From Salinisphaera shabanensis E1L3A (GTDB lineage: Bacteria; Pseudomonadota; Gammaproteobacteria; Nevskiales; Salinisphaeraceae), in contig NZ_AFNV02000004.1 of assembly GCF_000215955.2 (NCBI RefSeq), positions 62,001 through 126,000 on the forward strand: a DNA stretch of 64,000 nt. The letters run 5' to 3'. Shown piece by piece: positions 11,070 to 19,846 of the stretch (within the stretch, counting starts at the first letter, position 1; every line of letters begins with the position of its first letter). The position numbers and the translations under genes are program-made. Under the pieces are notes generated by a model, which searched no databases, was not told the DNA's origin, and saw nothing but the letters and a program-made list of their open reading frames with translations.

Positions 11070-12485
11070 TTAATCCGACGCGACCACGGCCCCCGGGTTC
11101 AAGCGATTATCGGGATCGAGTGCTGTCTTGATCGCCCGCATCATGTCGCGCTCGACTTCGGATTTATACCGGTCGAGCGCGGCAACCTTGAGCCGGCCGA
11201 TACCGTGTTCGGCCGCAATCGAGCCGCCCATCTCGGCGACGATGTCGTGCACCACGGCATGGGCCGCCCCTGCCTGGGCGAGAAACGCGGGACCGTGGGC
11301 GTTCACGGGCTGGGACAGATTGAAATGCAGGTTGCCGTCGCCCACATGCCCGAACGGGCACGGCCGGACGCCGGGCAGCGCTTCGCGAATCGCGGTCAGC
11401 GCCCGCTCGAGAAAAGCTGGCAGTTTCGATACGGGCAGCGAGATATCGTGCTTGATCGAGGCGCCTTCGGCGACCTGGGCCGGCGGTAACGACTCGCGCA
11501 GATGCCATAGGCGACGGCTCATCTCGACATCGTGGGCGACGATCACATCCACCCATTCATGCTCTCGGCGCGCTCGCTCCACCACGCTCGAGATCGCATC
11601 GAGCAGCCAATGGCCTTCGGCCGAGCTGGCCAATTCGACCAGCAGATACCACTCGTGATCGATATCGAACGGTTCTTCGCAGCCGTCGATATGCGTACAG
11701 GCAAGTTCTACCGCCTGACGCGACATAAGCTCGCAACCGGTCAGATTATGCCCCGAGGCCGCGGTCAGCCGGCGTTGCAGGCGCACCGCCTGCGCCGGAG
11801 ACTCCAGCGCAAAGAGCGCGCTTACCTGCTGGACGACCGGCTCGTAGAGTTTCAATACTGCAGCGGTGATGATGCCCAGCGCGCCTTCGCTGCCGATGAA
11901 TAAATCATCGAGATCGAAACCGCTGTTGTCCTTCCGTAGGCCGGTGAGGTTGTTCCACACGCGCCCATCGGCGAGCACGACTTCAAGCCCGAGCGCGAGA
12001 TCGCGCATATTGCCGTAGCGCACCACGTTCAGCCCGCCGGCGTTGGTGGCCAGATTGCCGCCGATACGACAGCGATCGCGCGACGCCAGCGTCAGCGGAA
12101 AGAACAGGCCGGCATCGACGGCCGCCTGCTGCACGTCGGACAGAATACAGCCGGCCTCGACGGTAATCGTGGCATTGTCGGCATCGACTGCACGTATGCG
12201 GTTCATGCGCTCGAGATTGACGATCACGTGCCGTTGCGCATCGTTCGCGGCCGCGCCGCCGACCAGCCCCGTGTTACCCGACTGGGCAATTACGGCACAC
12301 CCGGCGTTCGCACAGGCCACGATCACGTCCGCCACTTGCTGCGTATCCGCCGGTCGCACGACCGCGAGGGCCGTCGGTCGAAATGCACCGCGCCATTCCA
12401 CCAGATAGGCGGACGCGGCCTGCGCCTGCAGAACGTCATCGGTACCGACGATATCGCGCAGCGTGGCAATCAGCGCATCGGTCAT
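11070..12485 (-). CDS. FAD-linked 2-hydroxyacid oxidase/dehydrogenase (GlcD / D-2-hydroxyglutarate dehydrogenase type)
   Basis: This 471-residue cytoplasmic flavoprotein belongs to the VAO/GlcD family, which oxidises D-2-hydroxyacids such as D-lactate, glycolate or D-2-hydroxyglutarate and passes electrons to a quinone or ETF-like acceptor. The N-terminal FAD-binding half has IAQSGNTGLVGGA and IGGNLATNAGGLNVVRYGNM. The C-terminal half has the metal-binding GHVGDGNLHFN, the AEHGIG motif and a terminal DPDNRLNPG. The substrate cannot be told from sequence; the single-polypeptide form without a separate iron-sulfur partner favours a D-2-hydroxyglutarate or D-lactate enzyme. Its ATG directly follows the TGA of the epimerase gene, so the two are co-transcribed. 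Confidence 0.88.
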   Translation of the reverse strand: MTDALIATLRDIVGTDDVLQAQAASAYLVEWRGAFRPTALAVVRPADTQQVADVIVACANAGCAVIAQSGNTGLVGGAAANDAQRHVIVNLERMNRIRAVDADNATITVEAGCILSDVQQAAVDAGLFFPLTLASRDRCRIGGNLATNAGGLNVVRYGNMRDLALGLEVVLADGRVWNNLTGLRKDNSGFDLDDLFIGSEGALGIITAAVLKLYEPVVQQVSALFALESPAQAVRLQRRLTAASGHNLTGCELMSRQAVELACTHIDGCEEPFDIDHEWYLLVELASSAEGHWLLDAISSVVERARREHEWVDVIVAHDVEMSRRLWHLRESLPPAQVAEGASIKHDISLPVSKLPAFLERALTAIREALPGVRPCPFGHVGDGNLHFNLSQPVNAHGPAFLAQAGAAHAVVHDIVAEMGGSIAAEHGIGRLKVAALDRYKSEVERDMMRAIKTALDPDNRLNPGAVVASD

Positions 12486-13382
12486 TCAGCGGTCTCCGAG
12501 CAGATCTTCCAACGCCGGCTGCAGCCGACGGAATTCGAACGTGAAACCGGCTTTCTCGAGCGCGCTTGGGACGGCGCGCTGGCCGGTGAGCAGCAAGTGT
12601 GCCATCTCGCCCACCATCAACTTGAGCGCCGGGCCGGGCACCCACGCAAAGTTGGGCCGGTGCAGCACACGCGCGAGCGTGGTCGTGAACTCGCGATTCG
12701 TCGCCGGTTCGGGCGCGGTCAGATTGAACGCACCGCTACAGTCCCGCTTATCGATAAGAAAGCGAATCGCCCGGACCTCGTCGCGGATATGAATCCACGG
12801 CATGTATTGCGTGCCGGTGCCGAAATGACCACCCAGCCCGAACTTGAATGGCGTGATCATCTGCGCCAGCGCGCCGTCCTCGGCGCCCAGCACGATACCG
12901 GTACGCACACGGCATACCCGAATACTGGCAGCTTCGGCACGCCGGGCAGCCTGTTCCCAAGCCACACACAGCTCGGACTGGAATTCGTCGCCGGGCGGTT
13001 CGCTTTCATCGAGCACATCGTCGCCACGCGCGCCGTAATAACCGACCGCGGAGCCACTGACCAGGACCTGCGGCGCATCCTCCCACTCGCCGAGCGCTTC
13101 GGTGAGTTCACGCGTAATCCGTAGGCGGCTTTCCAGCATTTCGCGCTTGCGCGCTTCGGTCCAACGACCGTCGGCCAGATTTTCGCCAGCGAGATTGATG
13201 ACCGCATCGGCCGGTGCTGCGGTCTTGATATCGGCGACCGGCACCACGCCGGCCGGCAGCACCTTGGCCGCAGCCGCAGTATCGCGGGTGATCACCTGGA
13301 CGGCCCAGCCATCTGCCAACAGCGACTCGCAAAGATGCCGGCCGATAAAACCGGTGCCGCCGGTCACCAACGCCTTATTCAT
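12486..13382 (-). CDS. NAD-dependent epimerase, TIGR01777/YfcH family
   Basis: This 298-residue protein is an atypical short-chain dehydrogenase of the TIGR01777 (YfcH, plastid SulA-like) family. The N-terminus has the Rossmann motif VTGGTGFIGRHL. The middle has the family signature SGSAVGYYG and the C-terminal region (LPSALEKAGFTF-like, here VPSALEKAGFTFEF) corresponds to the DUF1731 tail. The biochemical substrate of this family is not established. It is the first gene of a two-gene minus-strand unit, ending exactly where the FAD-linked oxidase starts. Confidence 0.88.
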   Translation of the reverse strand: MNKALVTGGTGFIGRHLCESLLADGWAVQVITRDTAAAAKVLPAGVVPVADIKTAAPADAVINLAGENLADGRWTEARKREMLESRLRITRELTEALGEWEDAPQVLVSGSAVGYYGARGDDVLDESEPPGDEFQSELCVAWEQAARRAEAASIRVCRVRTGIVLGAEDGALAQMITPFKFGLGGHFGTGTQYMPWIHIRDEVRAIRFLIDKRDCSGAFNLTAPEPATNREFTTTLARVLHRPNFAWVPGPALKLMVGEMAHLLLTGQRAVPSALEKAGFTFEFRRLQPALEDLLGDR

Positions 13383-13567
13383 GCCACCGCTCCCGCGACT
13401 GAAAGTCTATGGAAAAATGAGAGGTTACAGACTAGAACGCCGATACGCGCCGTACCAGCCCTACCCGAATGCTTTTATTACAATACGCCGATCGCCAATG
13501 CTGCGTTGCATCGTTTTTATCTGCCTATTGCAAAAACGCGACAGATCGCGTTAGCTGTGCGGGTGTG

Positions 13568-13643
13568 GCGGCGGTAGCTCAGTTGGTAGAGCGCGACCCT
13601 CCCACGGTCGAGGTCGCGAGTTCGAATCTCGTCCGCCGCTCCA
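13568..13643 (+). tRNA. tRNA-Gly (CCC)
   Basis: A 76-nt cloverleaf: a 7-bp acceptor stem (GCGGCGG with CCGCCGC), D arm GCTC/GAGC, an anticodon stem CGACC/GGTCG around the loop CTCCCAC, giving anticodon CCC, a T arm with TTCGAAT loop, discriminator T and an encoded CCA. A weak sigma-70-like pair (TTGCAA at 13528 and TTAGCT at 13551, 17 bp apart) lies just upstream. Confidence 0.97.
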
Positions 13644-13673
13644 CTCTTTTGCGAGTGTCGATGCGTCCACGCC

Positions 13674-14240
13674 CTATCGCTGGTAAAGAAGCGATTCTTT
13701 CTTGAGTGCGGAAACGATCCGGCGGGCCAACTCGTCAGCCTGTTTCGCGACCGATTGGCGCGCGCCGGATGCGTTGTCGAACGCAAACTGCGCGGTCACT
13801 TGCTGAGCGGCATTGTCGATCACGCGCACGTTGTAGGCCGCCCGCCCGTGGCCGATCACCTGCCGCGAGACGCTATCCATATCGGTCAGTTCGATGACGA
13901 TGCTGGCCTGGGCACCGCTCGTCTGGCTGGCAGCATGGCGGCTGGCCGCATCCTGTTCGCGCGTGGGCGGCGCGGCCTTGAGCATGGGCGTACAGGCATG
14001 CCCGGCCTGAAACAGCCGATCGCAGAGCGCGCGTTCGAAAGCGGCTTCGATCGCCAGATCGGCAAAGGCCGCATAGGCGAGAAAACCATCGTAACGACTG
14101 TCTTCGTGGGCCGGATCGACGAATCGATAAGCTGGCGCACTCGCGCAACCGAGCAAGGCAGTCGCTAGCGCTACACAGGTGGCAGCCAGCGCGGGGATAC
14201 GGCGCAGATCGGGCAAGAGGGGTTCTCGAAGACGGGACAA
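13674..14240 (-). CDS. Predicted lipoprotein of unknown function
   Basis: The product (188 residues from a TTG at 14240) has a hydrophobic signal segment with a lipobox ending LLGC at about residue 32, followed by SAPAYRF. The mature region is alpha/beta with alanine-rich helices and a strand-like RAAYNVRVIDNAAQQVTAQFAF, and it contains two extra cysteines. I do not recognise a family with confidence; the layout recalls secreted DUF4136-like proteins. It starts four bases after the carboxylase alpha-subunit gene ends, so it is probably the last gene of that operon. No ATG is available near the signal peptide, so the exact start is uncertain. Confidence 0.65.
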   Translation of the reverse strand: MSRLREPLLPDLRRIPALAATCVALATALLGCASAPAYRFVDPAHEDSRYDGFLAYAAFADLAIEAAFERALCDRLFQAGHACTPMLKAAPPTREQDAASRHAASQTSGAQASIVIELTDMDSVSRQVIGHGRAAYNVRVIDNAAQQVTAQFAFDNASGARQSVAKQADELARRIVSALKKESLLYQR

Positions 14241-14244
14241 GGCC

Positions 14245-16227
14245 TTAAAGATTATCCGCCGCGATCACGGCCAACAACTGGCGTGCCGCGACCTGGTCGC
14301 CCGCGGCGCAGCCCAGGCTTTCGATCTCGCCTTCGATATCCGCCGTGATCGTAAACTCCATCTTCATGGCCTCGAGCACGAGCAACGTGTCACCCACGGC
14401 AACGCGATCCCCCACGGCAATATCGACGCGCTGGATCTTGCCGTCCATGCGGGCCAGCACACGCCCATCGCCGGCGCCGTCGGCCGCTGCGGGTGGCAGG
14501 CGCAGTACATCGGTATAGACCGCGGTGTGGCCCTGCGCACAGAGCCACAGCTGAGCGCCGCGACATAACACGTCGGCACGCGCGGCCACACCGTTCAATA
14601 CATAATCGAAACGCGTCCCGCTCATGGGCCCGATCTGGATATCCACGCGGATATCGTCGACTGCCACCTCGTAGCACGTGCCGTCGTGGCGCAGCCTGAG
14701 TTCGTAGCGGTTGTCCTCGTGGCCCAAGACTAGCGGCGTGTCGTTGGTGCCGGAACTTCGCCAGCCGGCAAGCGCGTTCGCCAGGCCTGCCTGCTCGGCC
14801 AACGCCGCCGCGTCGCGGGCATGACAGGCGGCCGCGGCCAGTGCCAGATGCGCAGGCGTGGGGGCGTCGGCTCCCAGCGCCTGCTGCATATGGGTGCCCA
14901 CAAACCCGATATCGAAGTCGCCGGACACAAACGCGGGATGCGCCAGAATGCGGGCCAGAAAATCGCGATTGCTGGTCGGGCCGAACAACAACGTATCGTT
15001 TACCGCTGCAGCAAGGCGGCGGCGCGCGATATCCCGTGTTTCGCCCCAGGCGATGATCTTGGCGACCATGGAATCGTAATGCGGGCTGACGATCTGCCCT
15101 TCCAGCAGCCCGTGGTCGACACGAATACCCGGGCCTTGTGGCACGCGCCATGCGGCCACGACACCGGTTTGCGGCATGAAGTCCTGGGTGACGTCTTCCA
15201 GGCACAGCCGCACTTCAATGGCATGTCCGTTGAAGTGCACATCGTGCTGTGCCAGCGCGAGCGGCTCGCCGGCGGCGATACGCAGCTGCCAGGCGACCAA
15301 GTCGAGCCCGGTCACCAGCTCGGTGACCGGGTGTTCGACCTGCAGGCGCGTATTCATTTCCATGAAATAGAACGCACCACCGGCATCGAGCAGGAATTCC
15401 ACCGTGCCGGCGCCGCGATAACCGATGGCGGCGGCCGCATCGACCGCGGCCTGACCCATACGGGCACGCAGCTCGGCGTCGACGGCCGGCGACGGCGCTT
15501 CTTCGACCACTTTCTGATGACGCCGCTGTACCGAACAGTCGCGCTCGCCGAGGTGGATGACATGGCCGTGTTGATCGGCCAGCACCTGAATTTCGACATG
15601 GCGCGCGCCGAGCACGGCTTTTTCCAGAATCAGCTCATCCGAGCCGAACGCGCTTGCTGCTTCCGAACGCGCGCCGCGAATCGCGTCGTGCAGATCGGCT
15701 TGTTGCTCGACCAGCCGCATGCCGCGCCCGCCGCCACCGGCCGAGGCCTTGACCATGAGCGGAAAACCGATCCGTTCGCCTTCGCCGATCAGCACCTCGT
15801 CGCTTTGATCGGCGCCTTCATAGCCCGGCACGCAGGGTACGCCGGCTTCGATCATGCGCTGCTTGGCTTCACGCTTGCGCCCCATCAGATCGATGGCTTC
15901 GGCGCTGGGGCCAATGAACACCAGCCCGGCGGCCTCGACGGCCCGGGCAAAATCCGCGTTTTCCGCGAGAAAACCGTAACCGGGATGAATCGCCTGGGCA
16001 CCGCTGGCTTTGGCCGCGGCGATGAGCTTGTCGATCGCGAGATAGGACTCGGACGCCGGCGCGGCGCCGATCGCCACCGCCTCGTCGGCCTCTTGGACAT
16101 GGCGTGCGTCGGCATCCGCACTCGAATATACCGCCACGCTGCGACAACCCACCGCACGCGCGCCGCGCGCGATCCGCACCGCGATCTCGCCGCGGTTGGC
16201 AATCAGGATCTTGTCGAATTCGGTCAT
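14245..16227 (-). CDS. atuF: Geranyl-CoA carboxylase alpha subunit (biotin carboxylase + biotin carrier), AtuF-like
   Basis: This 660-residue subunit carboxylates its covalently bound biotin with ATP and bicarbonate and delivers the carboxyl group to the beta subunit. The biotin carboxylase domain begins FDKILIANRGEIAVRIARGA and includes the ATP-grasp loop SAGGGGRGM and the ERDCSVQRRHQK region. The C-terminal biotinyl domain has EAMKMEF with the biotinylated lysine at about residue 622. The ATG at 16227 overlaps the hydratase TGA (ATGA), which is preferred over an upstream start at 16302. Alone it cannot be told from methylcrotonyl-CoA carboxylase alpha; the AtuA, AtuD-like and AtuC-like neighbours decide the name. 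Confidence 0.85.
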   Translation of the reverse strand: MTEFDKILIANRGEIAVRIARGARAVGCRSVAVYSSADADARHVQEADEAVAIGAAPASESYLAIDKLIAAAKASGAQAIHPGYGFLAENADFARAVEAAGLVFIGPSAEAIDLMGRKREAKQRMIEAGVPCVPGYEGADQSDEVLIGEGERIGFPLMVKASAGGGGRGMRLVEQQADLHDAIRGARSEAASAFGSDELILEKAVLGARHVEIQVLADQHGHVIHLGERDCSVQRRHQKVVEEAPSPAVDAELRARMGQAAVDAAAAIGYRGAGTVEFLLDAGGAFYFMEMNTRLQVEHPVTELVTGLDLVAWQLRIAAGEPLALAQHDVHFNGHAIEVRLCLEDVTQDFMPQTGVVAAWRVPQGPGIRVDHGLLEGQIVSPHYDSMVAKIIAWGETRDIARRRLAAAVNDTLLFGPTSNRDFLARILAHPAFVSGDFDIGFVGTHMQQALGADAPTPAHLALAAAACHARDAAALAEQAGLANALAGWRSSGTNDTPLVLGHEDNRYELRLRHDGTCYEVAVDDIRVDIQIGPMSGTRFDYVLNGVAARADVLCRGAQLWLCAQGHTAVYTDVLRLPPAAADGAGDGRVLARMDGKIQRVDIAVGDRVAVGDTLLVLEAMKMEFTITADIEGEIESLGCAAGDQVAARQLLAVIAADNL

Positions 16228-17024
16228 TTGTTCGCCCATTGGGGTGCACGTTTTTCGCGAAACGCCTGGGTGCCTTCGGCCCCTTCCGCGCTGAGCAGAC
16301 AATCGGCAAAGGCTTCCGCGGCGGCATCGGCGAGCGCGTCCATCGATCGGCCATCGAGTGCGGCCAGAAGCCGTTTGCTTGCTGCATTGGCGCCCGGCGC
16401 GCAGGCACGAATATCCGTAATGACCTTCTCCAGCGCAGCATCGGCCGCAGCCAGGTCGTCGACCAGTTCATGCGCCACGCCGAGTCGATACGCCTCGGCG
16501 CCGTCAAAGCGCAGCCCGCAGACGGCGATGCGCCGGGTGACGGTGATGCCGATACGTTTCACCGCAAACGGCATGATCTGGGCGGCGGGCAGGCCCAGCC
16601 GCGTTTCCGGCATGCCCGTGACGGCATCGCGGGTGAGGATGGTGATATCGGCCACACAGAGCAGGCCGAAACCACCGCCCAGGGCCGCGCCGTGGGCCAC
16701 GACCACGACTGCCTGCGGCGCGCGATCAATCTGGGCCAGCACCTCGCCGAAGCGGCGGTTGAATGCAATGACTGCCGCGTGCGGATCATCGCCCGAGACA
16801 GCGCCGATTGATTTCAGATCCGCGCCGGCACAGAAATGCCGGCCGGCGCCGCGCAACACGATCGCACGCACCTCGCGATCGTCGCTAACCGCTGCAAAGG
16901 TCGCGGCCAGCTCTTCTACCATGTCGATATTGAGCGCGTTCGAGACATCGGCCCGGTCGAAAGTGACGACCAGCACGCCGTCGGTCTGATCGAGCGCCAG
17001 GTGTTGTGTTTCAGGTAGCGACAT
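16224..17024 (-). CDS. atuE: Enoyl-CoA hydratase family protein, AtuE-like (isohexenylglutaconyl-CoA hydratase candidate)
   Basis: This 266-residue crotonase-fold protein would hydrate the carboxylated acyl-CoA: isohexenylglutaconyl-CoA in the Atu pathway, or methylglutaconyl-CoA in leucine breakdown. The oxyanion-hole segments are visible: GAGRHFCAGADLKSIG and AHGAALGGGFGLLCVADI. It sits between the second acyl-CoA dehydrogenase (14 bp upstream) and the carboxylase alpha gene, with which it overlaps by four bases. The specific substrate is inferred from context only. Confidence 0.8.
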   Translation of the reverse strand: MSLPETQHLALDQTDGVLVVTFDRADVSNALNIDMVEELAATFAAVSDDREVRAIVLRGAGRHFCAGADLKSIGAVSGDDPHAAVIAFNRRFGEVLAQIDRAPQAVVVVAHGAALGGGFGLLCVADITILTRDAVTGMPETRLGLPAAQIMPFAVKRIGITVTRRIAVCGLRFDGAEAYRLGVAHELVDDLAAADAALEKVITDIRACAPGANAASKRLLAALDGRSMDALADAAAEAFADCLLSAEGAEGTQAFREKRAPQWANK

Positions 17025-17038
17025 GGATATTCCTGCCC

Positions 17039-18196
17039 TCAGAGCGAGCGCAGATCGAGGCGCTTGGCAATGATCTGGAGCATGATCTCGTCCGCGCCGC
17101 CACCGATCGAATGCAGACGCAGATCGCGATAGAACTGGGCCGTGGTCGATTCGGCCATGTAGCCCTGCCCGCCCCAGAACTGCAGACAGGTATCGGTGAG
17201 CTGGCGGGCCAGGCGGCTGGTCTTGAGCTTGGCCATCGACGCATTGAGGGTCACATCGCGCCCGGCGACCAGATCGGACGTGGCCTGATAGGTGAGCGCG
17301 CGGGCGGCTTCCAGCTCGGTGGCGAGCTCGGCGAGCGTGAACTGCACATACTGGTTGTCGATCACGCCGCGCCCAAAGGCCTTGCGTTCGCGGGTGTAGG
17401 CCACCGTATCGTCGAACACCCGTTGCATGGCCTCGAGAATACTGGCCGCCAGAAACAGGCGTTCTTCCTGGAACTGCTGCATCTGGTAGGTGAAGCCCTG
17501 GCCTTCTTCACCAATGAGATTGCGCGCGGGCACGCGTACGTTGTCGAAGAAGATGATGGCCGTATCCGAGCTGCGCTGGCCGAGCTTGTCGAGCTTGGTT
17601 TCGCGGTTCACGCCCGGCGCGTCCAGCGGCACGACGATCAGCGACTTGTTCGTATGTTTTCCCTTGTCATCGTTTGGGCCGCCGGTCACGCACAGCAGGC
17701 AGACCCAGTCGCCCTGGGTGCCGTTGGTGATCCACATCTTCTGACCGTTGATGATGTAGTCATCGCCGTCGCGCTTGGCCGTGGTGGTAATGCCAGCCAC
17801 GTCCGAACCCGCCCCCGGCTCGGATACGCCGATACAGGCCACCTGGTCGCCGGCGATCGCCGGCGCCAGGAAGTCGCGCTTGAGTTCATCGCTGCCATAG
17901 CGCGCCAGCGCGGGCGTGGCCATATCGGTCTGTACGCCCACGGCCATGGGAATACCGCCGCAGGTCATGCGCCCCAGACTTTGGGCAAACGCGACCTGAT
18001 AGGAATAATCCAGGCCGAGCCCGCCGTATTCTTCCGGCTTGGTAATGCCCAGTAGACCCAGATCGCCCAGGCCCTTGAACAGCTCGTGGGCCGGAAACAC
18101 GCCCGCCTTTTCCCATTCGAGCACGTGCGGATTGACCTGTTCTTCGATATAGCGCTCGGTTGTGCGGCGTATCTCTTCGTGTTCATGGGTAAACAT
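17039..18196 (-). CDS. Acyl-CoA dehydrogenase, second AtuD-like paralogue
   Basis: This 385-residue FAD enzyme would introduce the alpha,beta double bond in a branched acyl-CoA and pass electrons to ETF. It has the N-terminal alpha domain, the middle beta domain with IGVSEPGAGSDVAGI and KMWITNG, and the C-terminal helices with the FAD-contact QFWGGQGYM and the IGGGADEIM signature. It is clearly related to the dehydrogenase at 19847-21013, but it is not identical. The P. aeruginosa atu operon has one such gene as I recall it, so this is an extra copy, possibly for a different chain length. Confidence 0.85.
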   Translation of the reverse strand: MFTHEHEEIRRTTERYIEEQVNPHVLEWEKAGVFPAHELFKGLGDLGLLGITKPEEYGGLGLDYSYQVAFAQSLGRMTCGGIPMAVGVQTDMATPALARYGSDELKRDFLAPAIAGDQVACIGVSEPGAGSDVAGITTTAKRDGDDYIINGQKMWITNGTQGDWVCLLCVTGGPNDDKGKHTNKSLIVVPLDAPGVNRETKLDKLGQRSSDTAIIFFDNVRVPARNLIGEEGQGFTYQMQQFQEERLFLAASILEAMQRVFDDTVAYTRERKAFGRGVIDNQYVQFTLAELATELEAARALTYQATSDLVAGRDVTLNASMAKLKTSRLARQLTDTCLQFWGGQGYMAESTTAQFYRDLRLHSIGGGADEIMLQIIAKRLDLRSL

Positions 18197-18220
18197 TCGA
18201 ATTCTCCTGGCAGCGAGGCC

Positions 18221-19837
18221 TTAGAAACGGGCGACGCCGAAGTCGTTGGGCCGCACATCGCGCTGGCGCGCGTCACGGCACACGGATAGCGTGAGCGCGA
18301 GCACACGGCGGGTATCGCGCGGATCGATCAGGCCGTCGTCGAACAGGCGGGCGCTGCCGTAAAAGGCATGGCCCTGTTGCTCGAACTTGGTGGTGATCTG
18401 CTCGTACATCTTGTCGAGCATGCCCTCGGGCGGGGCTTCTCCGCGGCCCTTGTATTTGGCCTCGGTGACGATCTGCATCACGCCCGCGGCCTGTTCGCCG
18501 CCCATGACCGCGGTACGCGCGTTCGGCCACGCAAAAATGAAATCCGGCGAAAAACCGCGCCCGCACATGCCGTAGTTGCCAGCCCCGAAGGAGCCGCCGA
18601 TCACGAAGGTGATCTTGGGCACATGGGCATTGGCCACGGCCTGGATCATCTTCGAGCCGTGCTTGACCATGCCGGCCTGCTCGGCATCCTTGCCAACCAT
18701 ATAGCCGGTGATGTTCTGTAGGAATACCAGCGGAATATCGGCCTGGCAGCACAGCTGGATAAACTGGGCGGCCTTGTTCGCGCCCTGGGTGGTGATGGGG
18801 CCGTTGTTGCCGATCACACCGACCGTGCGCCCTTCGACCGCGGCATGGCCGCAGACGAGCTGGGCATCGAAATCGGCCTTGAATTCGTCGAAGTCGGAAT
18901 CGTCCACCAACCGCGCGATCACTTCGCGGCAGTCGTAGGGCTTTTTATGGTCGGCCGAGACGATGCCGCACAGCTCGTCGATGTCGTAGCGCGGCGGGCC
19001 AAACGCCCGCAGGTCGGCCTTCGGCGCGCGCGCGTTCCAGTCCAGCCGCGCCATGACTTCGCGTGCCTGGCGGATGCCATCGGCATCGTCGGCGGCCAGA
19101 TATTCGCAGGTGCCGGCGGTGCCTGCATGCATGTCCGCGCCGCCGAGTTCTTCGTCCTCGGCGATTTCGCCGGTGGCTGCCTTGAGCAACGGCGGGCCGG
19201 CTAGAAACACCTTGGCCCGGCCGCGCACCATGATTACGTAGTCGGACAGCCCTGGCATGTAGGCGCCACCCGCGGTCGACGAGCCGTGCACGACGGTGAT
19301 CTGGGGCAATCCCTGCGCCGACAGACGCGCCTGATTGGCAAAGGTCCGCCCGCCTTCGATGAACATCTCGTCCTGATAAAGCAGATTGGCGCCGCCGGAT
19401 TCGATCAGCGACACGATCGGCAGCTTCTGCTGCCGCGCGATCTCCTGGATACGCAGGGTTTTCTGCACACCCCAGGGCGTCATCGTGCCGCCCTTGATCG
19501 CGCTGTTGGAGGCATTGACCATGCAGCGCACGCCGGACACATAGCCGATACCACAAATACTGTTGCCACCAGCGAGCGAACCGTCGGTGTCGTCGTGACA
19601 GCCATAGCCGCACAGCGTCGACAACTCCAGAAACGGCGAGCCGCGGTCGAGCAACAGGTTGACGCGATCGCGTGGCAGCAGCTGCTCGCGTTTTCGATAG
19701 CGCTCGGCCTTGCTCTGCTCGGTGGCATGCACGCTCGCTTCGATATCGCGCAGCGCCTGCACGGCCGCAAGCATGCCTTCGCGGTTACGCTGGAAACTCT
19801 CGGCATGGCAATCCACGCCTGTCGCTAGAACGGCCAT
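18221..19837 (-). CDS. atuC: Geranyl-CoA carboxylase beta subunit (carboxyltransferase), AtuC-like
   Basis: This 538-residue subunit transfers the carboxyl group from biotin to the gamma-methyl carbon of a branched enoyl-CoA. N and C carboxyltransferase halves are both present, with SSTAGGAYMPGLSDY, LAGPPLLKAATGE and the C-terminal GSFGAGNYGMCGRGF. Where methylcrotonyl-CoA carboxylases have a phenylalanine in an HFGRIF-type segment, this protein reads EGGRTF, putting Gly162 in that place. From memory, the same Phe-to-Gly change enlarges the pocket in geranyl-CoA carboxylase. It lies between the two acyl-CoA dehydrogenase genes in the operon. Confidence 0.86.
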   Translation of the reverse strand: MAVLATGVDCHAESFQRNREGMLAAVQALRDIEASVHATEQSKAERYRKREQLLPRDRVNLLLDRGSPFLELSTLCGYGCHDDTDGSLAGGNSICGIGYVSGVRCMVNASNSAIKGGTMTPWGVQKTLRIQEIARQQKLPIVSLIESGGANLLYQDEMFIEGGRTFANQARLSAQGLPQITVVHGSSTAGGAYMPGLSDYVIMVRGRAKVFLAGPPLLKAATGEIAEDEELGGADMHAGTAGTCEYLAADDADGIRQAREVMARLDWNARAPKADLRAFGPPRYDIDELCGIVSADHKKPYDCREVIARLVDDSDFDEFKADFDAQLVCGHAAVEGRTVGVIGNNGPITTQGANKAAQFIQLCCQADIPLVFLQNITGYMVGKDAEQAGMVKHGSKMIQAVANAHVPKITFVIGGSFGAGNYGMCGRGFSPDFIFAWPNARTAVMGGEQAAGVMQIVTEAKYKGRGEAPPEGMLDKMYEQITTKFEQQGHAFYGSARLFDDGLIDPRDTRRVLALTLSVCRDARQRDVRPNDFGVARF

Positions 19838-19846
19838 AAGAAACCT

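Noticed and set aside
14821-16989. Very long plus-strand frame (722 codons) opposite the atuF and atuE genes
   Set aside because: It is antisense to two well-supported genes, has no homology I can see and a composition typical of high-GC shadow frames.
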